Source: Halosaccharopolyspora lacisalsi (lineage in GTDB: Bacteria; Actinomycetota; Actinomycetes; Mycobacteriales; Pseudonocardiaceae). From it: DNA of 64,000 nt. A model generated the notes under the pieces. The model was given only the letters and a program-made list of their open reading frames with translations, made no database searches and had not been told where the DNA came from. Location: positions 37,392-101,391 of the forward strand of contig NZ_JACGWZ010000010.1 of assembly GCF_014137975.1 (NCBI RefSeq), given 5' to 3'. Position numbers and translations under genes: made by a program. Positions 56,079 to 63,327 of the stretch are shown one piece after another (position 1 is the first letter of the stretch; the number at the start of each line of letters is the position of its first letter).

Positions 56079-56846
56079 ATGCGCAAGGAAGATCAGTTTT
56101 TGGACCGGATGCGGTCTGAGCTCGACGCAGGCACCTACCCGCCGGGGACCGTGCTGCCCACGCAGCGCGAGCTCGCCGAACAGTACGGGCACGACGTACG
56201 GGAAATCCGCGCAGCGATGCAGCGACTCGAAGCCGCCGGGCTCGTCCGGATCCGCCGAAAGGCCGGGACGGTGGTGCTCGACCCGCAGCCCGTGAAGCGG
56301 ATGGGCGTCGAGCGCTACGCCCGCCATCGATGGATGCAGGGCGTCGCCCCGTTCGAAGCCGACATGTCAGCGGGGAACGGCGGCGCGTCGGTCACCGTGG
56401 ATCAGCGCAACACCGTCGAGACCGTCGCAGCATCAGCCGATGTCGCCGCGGGACTCGACATCGGCGAAGGCGAAGCCGTGGTTCGGCGCTATCGCAAGCT
56501 TTACGACGCCGCTGGCCAGCCGACCCACTACGTCACGAGCTGGTACCGCGTGAACGACGTCATCGGCACCGCAATCATGTCGACCGATCCCGGTACCGCT
56601 GGACAAGGCGGCGGGTTCTCCGTGCTGCATCAGCAGGGGCTCACACCGCACACCATCCGCGAGGACCTGAACATCCGCGAGCCCAGCCCGGCCGAAACCG
56701 ACGAGCTCGACATCCCCCCCACGCTGTTGGTCACCGAAATGTGGCGCTGGGTCCGCACCGCCGCCGGGCGCCCGGTCGAGTACGCCTACGGAGTGCACAA
56801 CGCGCTGAAGTTTCAGTGGAGCTACACGTTCGAGGCCCCGGAATGA
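56079..56846 (+). CDS. GntR/UTRA-family repressor (KorSA-like)
   Basis: 255 residues. GntR winged helix at ~1-70 (GTVLPTQRELAEQYGHDVRE, AAMQRLEAAGLVRIRRKAGT) and a UTRA effector domain at ~90-250 (VRRYRKLYDAAGQPTHYVTS, EMWRWVRTAAGRPVEYAYGV). This architecture is shared by the Kor repressors that restrain transfer genes on mycelial plasmids such as pSAM2. It is the first gene of a three-gene overlapping string and reads divergently from the tra/spd operon. Confidence 0.92.
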   Translation: MRKEDQFLDRMRSELDAGTYPPGTVLPTQRELAEQYGHDVREIRAAMQRLEAAGLVRIRRKAGTVVLDPQPVKRMGVERYARHRWMQGVAPFEADMSAGNGGASVTVDQRNTVETVAASADVAAGLDIGEGEAVVRRYRKLYDAAGQPTHYVTSWYRVNDVIGTAIMSTDPGTAGQGGGFSVLHQQGLTPHTIREDLNIREPSPAETDELDIPPTLLVTEMWRWVRTAAGRPVEYAYGVHNALKFQWSYTFEAPE

Positions 56847-57622
56847 GCCGGCGCTCCCTCTCATGCGACGGAGGCGACGGCCCGGTGAACGAAGACGTCG
56901 GCGAAGTGCAAGCAACGTGGGCACTGGTGCTCGACGGGGCAACCGCTCCGCCACTGGAGACCGGATGTGTCCACGGGGTGCGCTGGTATGTCGACCAGCT
57001 CAGCCGGGAACTCCGTACGCGACTGTCCAGTGACGGCACGATGCCGTTGCCCGACATGCTCGCCGAGTCGATCAGAGCCGTCACCGAATCGCACGCATCG
57101 ACATGTGACACCGCGAACCCGTCGAGCCCGTCGAGCACGGTATCCCTGGTGCGCGAGCGCAGCGGCGAGCTCGACTACCTCGTTCTTGCCGACTCGCCCG
57201 TGATCCTCGACGTCGACGGCGAGGTCCGCCCCGTCCTCGACGACCGGATCGATCACCTCCCCGCCTACGACCTGGACACCGTGACCCGGGTGCGCAACAC
57301 CGACGCAGGATTCTGGGTCGCCTCCACCGACCCGACCGCCGCATACCGCGCGGTATCCGGGTCGACACCGCTGAACCAGGTGCGCCGCGTGGCACTGGCC
57401 AGCGACGGCGCGACCCGACTCGTCGACGTGTTCGGCCTACTCGACTGGGCTGGCCTGCTCGACCTGTGCACGCCACCGGAAGGCGATCCGCGGGGCCTGA
57501 TCACTCGCACCCGCGCGGCCGAAGACGATCCGACTACGTCGGTCCTGCCCGGGGCACGGCGCGCGAAAGGGCACGACGACGCGACGGTGATCGCGCTGGA
57601 CTACAGGGAGGCGCACGCATGA
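56843..57622 (+). CDS. PP2C-like phosphatase domain protein
   Basis: 259 residues from ATG 56843 (ATGA overlap with GntR). The N-terminal PVNEDVGEVQATWALVLDGA has the PP2C pattern (NED...LDGAT), with LDYLVLADSPVILDVDG, LASDGATRLVDVFG and KGHDDATVIALD corresponding to later motifs. The usual metal-binding Asp residues in DG and DD are present, so protein Ser/Thr phosphatase activity is plausible. It probably forms a signalling unit with the GntR repressor and the next gene. Confidence 0.75.
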   Translation: MSRRSLSCDGGDGPVNEDVGEVQATWALVLDGATAPPLETGCVHGVRWYVDQLSRELRTRLSSDGTMPLPDMLAESIRAVTESHASTCDTANPSSPSSTVSLVRERSGELDYLVLADSPVILDVDGEVRPVLDDRIDHLPAYDLDTVTRVRNTDAGFWVASTDPTAAYRAVSGSTPLNQVRRVALASDGATRLVDVFGLLDWAGLLDLCTPPEGDPRGLITRTRAAEDDPTTSVLPGARRAKGHDDATVIALDYREAHA

Positions 57623-57996
57623 TTGACATCGACACTGCCGGGGTTCGGTTGGAATCGACCCGCTCGCCGATCGTGCCGCCGGAAGCCGACGACATGACCG
57701 CGCTCGGGTTCGTCGACTTCGGGCACTGGCACCACTGCTCGACCCTTCAGGTCGAGCTCGACGGGACCAGGATGGTCGAACCCGCGAGGTTGAACCCGAC
57801 GTTCGGCTACTGGCTCCGGCAGGACGCGGCTGGGCGGTGGACGTTGGCGTCGAACCTGGACGGGCGGACCGTGATCGGTCATGTCGAACGGTTCGACAAT
57901 GGCGTGCTCGTCGACGGCGGTGTGTACGTCATCGAACACGTTGACTCCGCCGACGGTGGGGGTTCGTGCGCGATGGTGTTCCGGCGGGTTTCGTAG
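57619..57996 (+). CDS. Hypothetical protein, third gene of the GntR operon
   Basis: 125 residues from ATG 57619, overlapping the PP2C-like stop. Strand-rich, with LESTRSPIVPPEADDMTALG, FVDFGHWHHCSTLQVELDGT and a C-terminal region ending CAMVFRRVS. No domain was recognised. It ends just before a strong terminator, closing the operon. Confidence 0.72.
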   Translation: MIDIDTAGVRLESTRSPIVPPEADDMTALGFVDFGHWHHCSTLQVELDGTRMVEPARLNPTFGYWLRQDAAGRWTLASNLDGRTVIGHVERFDNGVLVDGGVYVIEHVDSADGGGSCAMVFRRVS

Positions 57997-58047
57997 GACG
58001 AGCTCGACATCCGGACACCGATCTTGTAGCCGACCGACGGCGACATC

Positions 58048-58085
58048 GACCCCCGGGCGCGAACACCGCGCCCGGGGGTCTTTTT
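58048..58085 (+). terminator. Strong intrinsic terminator after the GntR operon
   Basis: GACCCCCGGGCGCG and CGCGCCCGGGGGTC form a perfect 14-bp stem with loop AACAC, followed immediately by TTTTT. It closes the operon of GntR, PP2C-like and third genes and separates it from the repeat region. Confidence 0.93.
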
Positions 58086-58098
58086 ATGGCTCGCCCGG

Positions 58099-58553
58099 GG
58101 GTTCGCCGACGGATGTATCCGGGGTTCGTCGACCGGTGTTCGCGGACGGCGTGCGCTGCGATGGTATCGACTCGCGAACACCGGGTTCGGGTGGGCTCAC
58201 GGGGCGTTCGCGAACCTCCGAGCCGGGGCAGGATGTACAGGTTCGCGAACACCCCTCCCGGAAAAATCACCCGGGGTTCGCGAACCCGTCTTCAAGAGGA
58301 TCCATCAAGGGTTCGTCGAACCCGCCCCGGAAAGAATCGGCAGGGGGTCCGTGAACGCCAACCACGGCGCCACGGGTACGGGTTCGCGAACATCCGGTCG
58401 AGGCACCCGCCCAGTTACCCCGGCGGGTGTTCGCCGCGCCCGCGTTCGCCCGGTTCCACGAACACCTCCCGGAAGGGGACCGACGCCGATATCGGGGTTC
58501 GCGGAAGCCGCCCAGCTCTCCCGCCGCGGACGGGCCTTCGGGTTCGTGTGACG
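58099..58553. repeat. Array of about 15 palindromic GGTTCGCGAACC-type sites
   Basis: Sites resembling GGGTTCGCGAACCC occur at about 58099, 58121, 58136, 58171, 58204, 58239, 58273, 58308, 58345, 58380, 58427, 58442, 58452, 58494 and 58541. The best copies are GGGGTTCGCGAACCC (58273) and AGGGTTCGTCGAACCC (58308). Spacing is 15-55 bp, and no convincing gene overlaps. This is the pattern of a centromere, replication-origin iterons or a transfer locus. Confidence 0.85.
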
Positions 58554-58684
58554 GCAGGTGCGGCACCTCCGAACGGTCTCCGGTTGGGCACGCCCGCCGC
58601 GGGGACACGGTGACCGCGCCGCCGTGTGCGTATGCTTCCCCGGCGAGGGATGACTCCTTGTGTCGAAGCGGGAAGCAAGTCCTC

Positions 58685-58723
58685 GACGGAGCCCCCGGCG
58701 GCCATGCCGCCGGGGGCTCCGTC
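58685..58723. repeat. 18-bp perfect inverted repeat with triloop
   Basis: GACGGAGCCCCCGGCGGC (58685-58702), loop CAT, and its exact complement (58706-58723). It lies between the palindrome array and the decamer repeats. The remaining bases 58554-58684 hold no recognised feature. It has no T-run. Confidence 0.75.
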
Positions 58724-58766
58724 ATGTCTGGATCGTGTTCGCGGCCGGGTCACGGCGCGTATCCAG

Positions 58767-58896
58767 ATCGACCAGCGAATCAGCCAGCAAATCGACCAGC
58801 GCGGCCGGAAAATCGACCAACGGTGCTGGTCGATCTGGAATCGATCACTGGTCGATCCGTGGAGAGTTTTCGCACGTCACCGCGTATTTGGTCGAT
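58767..58896. repeat. Six copies of the decamer ATCGACCAGC in both orientations
   Basis: Direct copies at 58767, 58791 and 58812 (ATCGACCAAC) and inverted copies at 58825 (GCTGGTCGAT), 58847 (ACTGGTCGAT) and 58887 (TTTGGTCGAT). The arrangement, three forward then three reverse, suggests a protein-binding array such as origin iterons. Confidence 0.75.
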
Positions 58897-58916
58897 TCGC
58901 TTGCGTGGGGGCGCCT

Positions 58917-58934
58917 CGCGCGCGTACGCGCGCG
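58917..58934. repeat. 18-bp perfect palindrome
   Basis: CGCGCGCGTACGCGCGCG is self-complementary and lies 20 bp beyond the last decamer. Together with 59034-59071 it marks a palindrome-rich, gene-free interval (58554-59131). Confidence 0.6.
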
Positions 58935-59033
58935 CCTGCGCGTCATGTGCCCTCAGGATCGCCCAACGGCCCGCGTGGGTCTAGTCGATCTCACGACGTC
59001 CGCCGTGTCATCACTCGACGGCGAGCGCGCGTT

Positions 59034-59071
59034 GCGCTCGCTGGGCGGGCATGTGCCTGCCCAGCGAGCGC
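59034..59071. repeat. 18-bp near-perfect inverted repeat
   Basis: GCGCTCGCTGGGCGGGCA and TGCCTGCCCAGCGAGCGC are complements with one mismatch around TG. It lies 61 bp upstream of the antitoxin-like gene and may form a cruciform or an RNA terminator. Confidence 0.65.
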
Positions 59072-59131
59072 TTACGCGCATGCCGGGAGCCCCGACTTGC
59101 CCATACAGATCAGTTCTGTACAGTGTGGTAC

Positions 59132-59332
59132 ATGAAGACCTACTCAGCCACGGACGCCCGAAAGCAATGGGCTGCTGTCCTTAACGAGGTGGGCGTCCGA
59201 CACGAGCACGTAGGAGTTCAGCGAGGGTCGGCTGTACACGCTGTACTCGTCGACCCGGGCTGGTACGAGCGCGCTTGCCAAGCGCTGGCCGACAGCGAGG
59301 CGAACCAGACGGGAAAAGCGAGGGCGGCGTGA
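59132..59332 (+). CDS. Phd/YefM-type antitoxin-like protein
   Basis: 66 residues from ATG 59132; in-frame upstream sequence was not used. KTYSATDARKQWAAVLNEVG followed by HEHVGVQRGSAVHAVLVDPG matches Phd/YefM antitoxins (A-R-x-x-W-x-x-x-L...V-x-R-G-x-x-x-A-V-L-V). The -10 region overlaps CTGTACAG/TGGTACATG dyads, typical of autoregulation. No toxin gene follows; the next frames are short and without support, so it is an orphan or its toxin is unrecognised. Confidence 0.8.
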   Translation: MKTYSATDARKQWAAVLNEVGVRHEHVGVQRGSAVHAVLVDPGWYERACQALADSEANQTGKARAA

Positions 59333-59398
59333 CATGACACGCCGCGCCGCGTCGATCACACGCGGTAGACTGACTGCAACAAGATCCAGACATACGAA

Positions 59399-59514
59399 AA
59401 GCGCCGGTCTGGCTGCCAACCTAAACCCGGCGCTTCTCGCTCCCTTGGGAGTAAAGCTATGTGCTTGTATCCCGGCTCCACGCCTTCAAGGGCGTGCCCA
59501 CATCGAGGATACAA
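59399..59514 (+). ncRNA. Structured region between antitoxin and Rep-like genes
   Basis: Three stems in order: AAGCGCCGG/CCGGCGCTT (59399-59407/59428-59436), CTCCC-TT-GGGAG (about 59441-59452), and TTGTATCC/GGATACAA (59465-59472/59507-59514) enclosing CACGCC/GGCGTG. No open frame of note spans it. A regulatory RNA or attenuator ahead of the Rep-like gene at 59611 is plausible. A final hairpin at 59585-59610 masks that gene's Shine-Dalgarno. Confidence 0.45.
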
Positions 59515-59584
59515 CACATGCGGCCTGTGTGTAACTCGTGCATCCGTACGACAGCACACGTCACACGATCGCTGCAGCTCCTAA

Positions 59585-59610
59585 GGGTGTTCTCATCGAG
59601 AGGAGCACCC
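59585..59610 (+). promoter_or_regulatory. Hairpin sequestering the Rep-like gene's ribosome-binding site
   Basis: GGGTGTTCTC pairs with GAG and GCACCC across ATC, with the Shine-Dalgarno GAGAGGAG inside the right arm and the GTG start directly after it. Translation would need the hairpin to open. Confidence 0.5.
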
Positions 59611-60702
59611 GTGGCCCATACGCCGTCCGACGGCAGCACCAATCCCCCCATCGTGGCACTCCGCCAGACTCGAGGATCCGCTCCGATCAGCGGAGACCTC
59701 TTCACGGCCACAGCTGATCCACTGGTCGTGGCCTTTCAGACCACCGTTTTGTTTCATGATCCGAACAACGGGGCTCTCACTCTTCCGCAGCTCCGGCAAC
59801 GTTGGAATGCCAGCGAGCGCGGAGCGCGCGCAGCTCGACGGGCGCTCATCGATCGGGGGTTCTGGGTCGAACTCGATGAACGTCAACCCAACGGCAGGTT
59901 CAGGCGGATCACGCTGTTCTCGGAAATCCGCCTCGGAGAACAGGACCTTGCCGAGCTCGCCATCCAGTACCCGCCGTCATCTCGCATCCGCTGTGGCGGC
60001 AATGACTACCTCGTCGGGCCGTCTGGAGAACTAGCACACCGTTCCTGCACCAGCGCAGACTCGGGCAACGTTTCTGCTGGTCATGCCGAGTCTGCGCCAG
60101 CGCAGACTCGGAAGTTGTCAACCGGCCCTGCACCAGCGCAGACTCGGCATGACCAGGGAGTTCACAAAACCGGCCCTGCACCAGCGCAGACTCGGCATGA
60201 CCAGGAAAAACAGGATATTTCCGCTGATCACGCCGACTCTGCACCAGCGCAGACTGATGCATCATCCCGTAGGGATGATGATGAAAAGCATGCATGCATG
60301 GATGTAGTGTCCCAGTTTTGGAAACTGATCAGCTCCTCCATTGCCATGATCGACCCACCTGGCCGAAGCAATGTGCAGAGCCAGGTGCAGACCGCATTGC
60401 AATCTGGCTGGACTCCCGAGTCGTTGACTCACTGGGTCCACACACAGCTCACTGCAGCCAAGAAGCGCACTACCGTACGCAGCCCTGCAGGGTTCGTCAT
60501 CAGCCAACTGCGTGAGATCCCCGCTGTTGCTGAGACTGCCGGTCCAGTCGAGCCGAAGTCAGACTTCCCAGAGTGGTGCGGCCAGTGCGGTGACCCCGAT
60601 GACCCGAAGCGGGAGCTGAAGTGCCGGAACAACGTCCGGGCGCGGACGTGGCCGGACGGAACTCCCTGCTCGTGCCGCACCGCTGACGCGGACGCGGCAT
60701 GA
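59611..60702 (+). CDS. Winged-helix Rep-like protein with internal iterons
   Basis: 363 residues from GTG 59611. An N-terminal wHTH (LVVAFQTTVLFHDPNNGALT, LPQLRQRWNASERGARAARR, ALIDRGFWVELDERQPNGRF) is followed by a Ser/Gln/Pro-rich section encoded by the iterons (repeated PAPAQTRHDQ). A helical domain follows (SQFWKLISSSIAMIDPPGR, LTHWVHTQLTAAKKR), and a Cys-rich end (WCGQCGDPDDPKRELKCRNN) could bind zinc. Layout and neighbouring DnaB gene fit a replication protein of actinobacterial plasmids; homology is not certain. Confidence 0.72.
   Translation: MAHTPSDGSTNPPIVALRQTRGSAPISGDLFTATADPLVVAFQTTVLFHDPNNGALTLPQLRQRWNASERGARAARRALIDRGFWVELDERQPNGRFRRITLFSEIRLGEQDLAELAIQYPPSSRIRCGGNDYLVGPSGELAHRSCTSADSGNVSAGHAESAPAQTRKLSTGPAPAQTRHDQGVHKTGPAPAQTRHDQEKQDISADHADSAPAQTDASSRRDDDEKHACMDVVSQFWKLISSSIAMIDPPGRSNVQSQVQTALQSGWTPESLTHWVHTQLTAAKKRTTVRSPAGFVISQLREIPAVAETAGPVEPKSDFPEWCGQCGDPDDPKRELKCRNNVRARTWPDGTPCSCRTADADAA
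60044..60255 (+). repeat. Five direct repeats inside the Rep-like gene
   Basis: CCTGCACCAGCGCAGACTCGG starts at 60044, 60091 (TCTGCGCC variant), 60127, 60175 and 60238 (shortened). The second copy is part of a 26-bp palindrome: CCGAGTCTGCGC (60086-60097), CA, GCGCAGACTCGG (60100-60111). Copies 3 and 4 share the extension CATGACCAGG. Iterons within or beside rep genes are typical of plasmid origins. Confidence 0.85.
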
Positions 60703-60772
60703 AACGACCCCGGTCGGGGCTGCTTCCCCGGCCGGGGCTCGAACATCCTCACCAACGCTGAAAGGAAGCAGG

Positions 60773-62212
60773 ATGTCCACCGACAGTGTCTCACCTGCCG
60801 ACCCGTACTCGCCGCATCCGCGGCTGGACCAAGCGAACGCCGACGTCGAGATCAACGAGCAGTCCGTCCTCGGGTCAATGATCTTGAACAAGGACGCCCG
60901 TATCGACGTGCCGCGCATCCTCGATCGGGACGACTTCTACCGACCCAAGCACCAAGCTGTCTGGGACGCGATCACCGCACTCATCGAACAGGGCAAGCCT
61001 GTTGACGAGCTCACCGTCGGCGCCGAACTCGACCGGATGGGCGTGTTCGAGCGAGTCGGCGGACCGAACTACATCATCACGATGGTCTCGACCGTGCCCA
61101 CGGCAGTGAACGCCACGTTCTACGCCGAAGAGGTCAAGAAGGTTGCGATCAAGCGCACGATCGCCGAAGAGTCGCAACGTCTGCTTCAGGCCGCGCAGGA
61201 CAGCGTCGACGTCGACGACCTCGAAGAGCGAGTCGCGAAGTCGTACGAAGAGTGCATGTCGGCTTTGTCTGATCCCGACGCCGACGAAGCCCGGCCAGTC
61301 GGCGAGGACGACGCGCTCATGGACGAGTTCGTCACCAATCTCGGGAAGCGCCCTACTTCAGCGTTTTCGACCGGGATCGATGACCTGGACCGAGCGATGA
61401 TCGCCCGGAACGGCGCTCTGATCCTGCTCAGCGCGGATACCGGAGTCGGTAAGTCGCTGTTGGCCGCGCAAATCGCGCGGCACTACGCCCGCGACCGGGG
61501 TGAACGGGTGTTGTTTCACTCCCTGGAGATGAGCCGTGACGAGATGGTTGAGCGGGACATGTCGGCCGTGTCCGGCGTGGCCCTGTCCAAGATCACGGGT
61601 GTACACGACCTCGAACCAAGCAACTATGACCTGATCAAGGACGAGTACCTGCCCGCTTATCGTGAATGGGCGTCCCGGTTGCACTACGTCGAGGGCAAGG
61701 CCAGCGTGTCCGAAGTCGCCCGCAACGCGCAGCGACTCAACCACGAGCACCGCGGCGACAGTGGGATTGGCCTGGTCGTGCTCGACTACCTCCAGATCGC
61801 CAAGCGCCCCCGAGACGTCTCCACCGAACGCGATGACCTCGCGTTGGCCGCGATGACCGGTGCGCTAAAGGAACTCGCGATGGATCTGGGATGCGTGGTG
61901 ATCTGCATCAGCCAGTTCAACAACGAAGGGGCGAAGTCTTCCGCCCCGCAGACCTACCACCTGAAGGGGTCGAGCTCGCTCGGTCAGGATGCCGACGTGG
62001 TCGGGATGATGATCGACCCCAGCAAGGATGACGAGTCGCGGGCTGGCGAGGTCGAAGTGTCCCTGCCGAAGGTCCGTAAGGGCGTGTCAGGAACGACAGT
62101 GACCATCGCTGAGCAGCGCCACAAGGCGCACTTCAGGGCGCTGAACGACAACGACCGGGCAGACATGTCCGTCGCCGACCGGCTCAACGCCCCGTCACCG
62201 TTGCCCACCTGA
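60773..62212 (+). CDS. dnaB: DnaB-type replicative helicase
   Basis: 479 residues. N-terminal DnaB domain (NEQSVLGSMILNKDARIDVP, DDFYRPKHQAVWDAITALIE) and a RecA-like motor with Walker A LSADTGVGKSLLAAQ (~222), LFHSLEMSRDEMVERDMSA, Walker B GLVVLDYLQIA, CISQFNNEG and KGSSSLGQDADVVGMM. It is a full-length helicase of the plasmid/phage type and should unwind the origin together with the Rep-like protein encoded 70 bp upstream. A strong terminator follows. Confidence 0.95.
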   Translation: MSTDSVSPADPYSPHPRLDQANADVEINEQSVLGSMILNKDARIDVPRILDRDDFYRPKHQAVWDAITALIEQGKPVDELTVGAELDRMGVFERVGGPNYIITMVSTVPTAVNATFYAEEVKKVAIKRTIAEESQRLLQAAQDSVDVDDLEERVAKSYEECMSALSDPDADEARPVGEDDALMDEFVTNLGKRPTSAFSTGIDDLDRAMIARNGALILLSADTGVGKSLLAAQIARHYARDRGERVLFHSLEMSRDEMVERDMSAVSGVALSKITGVHDLEPSNYDLIKDEYLPAYREWASRLHYVEGKASVSEVARNAQRLNHEHRGDSGIGLVVLDYLQIAKRPRDVSTERDDLALAAMTGALKELAMDLGCVVICISQFNNEGAKSSAPQTYHLKGSSSLGQDADVVGMMIDPSKDDESRAGEVEVSLPKVRKGVSGTTVTIAEQRHKAHFRALNDNDRADMSVADRLNAPSPLPT

Positions 62213-62227
62213 CTCTGCCGCCCCGTG

Positions 62228-62266
62228 AACGGCCCCATCCTGAGTAGATCAGGATGGGGCCGTTTT
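62228..62266 (+). terminator. Intrinsic terminator after dnaB
   Basis: AACGGCCCCATCCTGA and TCAGGATGGGGCCGTT form a perfect 16-bp stem with loop GTAGA, and the stem runs into TTTT. It lies 15 bp after the dnaB stop. The following 62267-62436 contains nothing that I recognise. Confidence 0.93.
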
Positions 62267-62436
62267 GCTGCCCAGCGTCGCCACACAGCGACGCAGGCCC
62301 GCGGTCGAAGGTCATACACCCCGGAAGCTGGATAGGTGATCTCAGCGCTCAAAATCACGCGGGTAGCGCGCTGGCGATCGTGCACTCGAGTGACTGCACG
62401 GCTTCGCGTGAGGTTTCCTTGTTCGACACGGCATGA

Positions 62437-63327
62437 TCAATCGGGCTTCATTCCGAGCGCCTGGCGTACTTCGTCGAGTGGTTCTCCGGATGTAGCGGCT
62501 ACCCGTTCGGCGATGATGGTCAGCTCGGCCATCGTGACCTGACCACGGCCGGCTGCCTCGCGAGCTTCGGCCGCGCGCTGGATCGTTTTCCTGCGGGCCG
62601 CAGCCCACGCCGTCAGTGCGGAGCGCACAGCCTTCGCTTCCGGGGTCCAGCGCACCACACGCCCGACATCCGTCTGTTCGGCACTCGGGTTTCGGGTATC
62701 GGGTTCCGTTCGGTTGGACTCCCCGTGCTCAACAGCTGGCTCCCGATTCTCGCCTTTCGGGTCCGGGGCGCTCGGTACCCGCGCGCTCTCGCGCCCGTCA
62801 CCCGCGTGTTCGCCTTTCGGGTCCGGGGCGCTCGGTACCCGCGCGCTCTCGCGCCCGTCACCCGCGTGTTCGCCTTTCGGGTCCGGGGCGCTCGGTACCC
62901 GCGCGCTCTCGCGCCCGTCACCCGCGTGTTCGCCTTCCGGGTCCGGGGCGCTCGGTACCCGCGCGCTCTCGCGCCCGTCACCCGCGTGTTCGCCTTCCGG
63001 GTCCGGGGCGCTCGGTACCCGCGCGCTCTCGCGCCCGTCACCCGCGTGTTCGCCTTCCGGGTCCGGGGCGCTCGGTACCCGCGCGCTCTCGCGCCCGTCA
63101 CCCGCGTGTTCGCCTTCCGGGTCCGGGGCGCTCGGTACCCGCGCGCTCTCGCGCCCGTCACCCGCGTGTTCGCCTTCCGGGTCCGGGGCGCTCGGTACCC
63201 GCGCGCTCTCGCGCCCGTCACCCGCGCGCCCGCGCGCGTGCTGCTCATCCTTGGTGGGTTCATGCTGCTCAGACGGCTCGGCCGGGTGTCGACCGAGTTT
63301 GGTGCGCTTGCGCGGCTGTGGTGGCAT
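62437..63327 (-). CDS. ParB-position protein with eight 20-residue repeats
   Basis: 296 residues; start overlaps the ParA stop (ATGA). Basic N-terminus (PQPRKRTKLGRHPAEPSEQH), then eight near-identical 20-residue repeats (GDGRESARVPSAPDPEGEHA; Lys for Glu in the last copies). A C-terminal helical domain follows (RWTPEAKAVRSALTAWAAAR, QVTMAELTIIAERVAATSGE, PLDEVRQALGMKP). Coupling to ParA suggests a centromere-binding or adaptor protein of the partition system. No ParB HTH is visible, so it may be an unusual partner. Confidence 0.75.
   Translation of the reverse strand: MPPQPRKRTKLGRHPAEPSEQHEPTKDEQHARGRAGDGRESARVPSAPDPEGEHAGDGRESARVPSAPDPEGEHAGDGRESARVPSAPDPEGEHAGDGRESARVPSAPDPEGEHAGDGRESARVPSAPDPEGEHAGDGRESARVPSAPDPKGEHAGDGRESARVPSAPDPKGEHAGDGRESARVPSAPDPKGENREPAVEHGESNRTEPDTRNPSAEQTDVGRVVRWTPEAKAVRSALTAWAAARRKTIQRAAEAREAAGRGQVTMAELTIIAERVAATSGEPLDEVRQALGMKPD
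62751..63225 (-). repeat. Eight tandem 60-bp coding repeats
   Basis: Near-identical 60-bp units run from ~62751 to ~63225; differences are mainly one base (CGCCTTTCGG in the first three, CGCCTTCCGG later). Every reading frame is open across the array because no stop occurs in the unit. The high identity points to recent expansion or ongoing gene conversion. Confidence 0.95.

Noticed and set aside
62751..63225. Possible CRISPR array
   Set aside because: Units are contiguous 60-bp coding repeats with no spacers, and no cas genes are present. The array at 58099-58553 has palindromes with irregular spacing and no repeat/spacer structure either.
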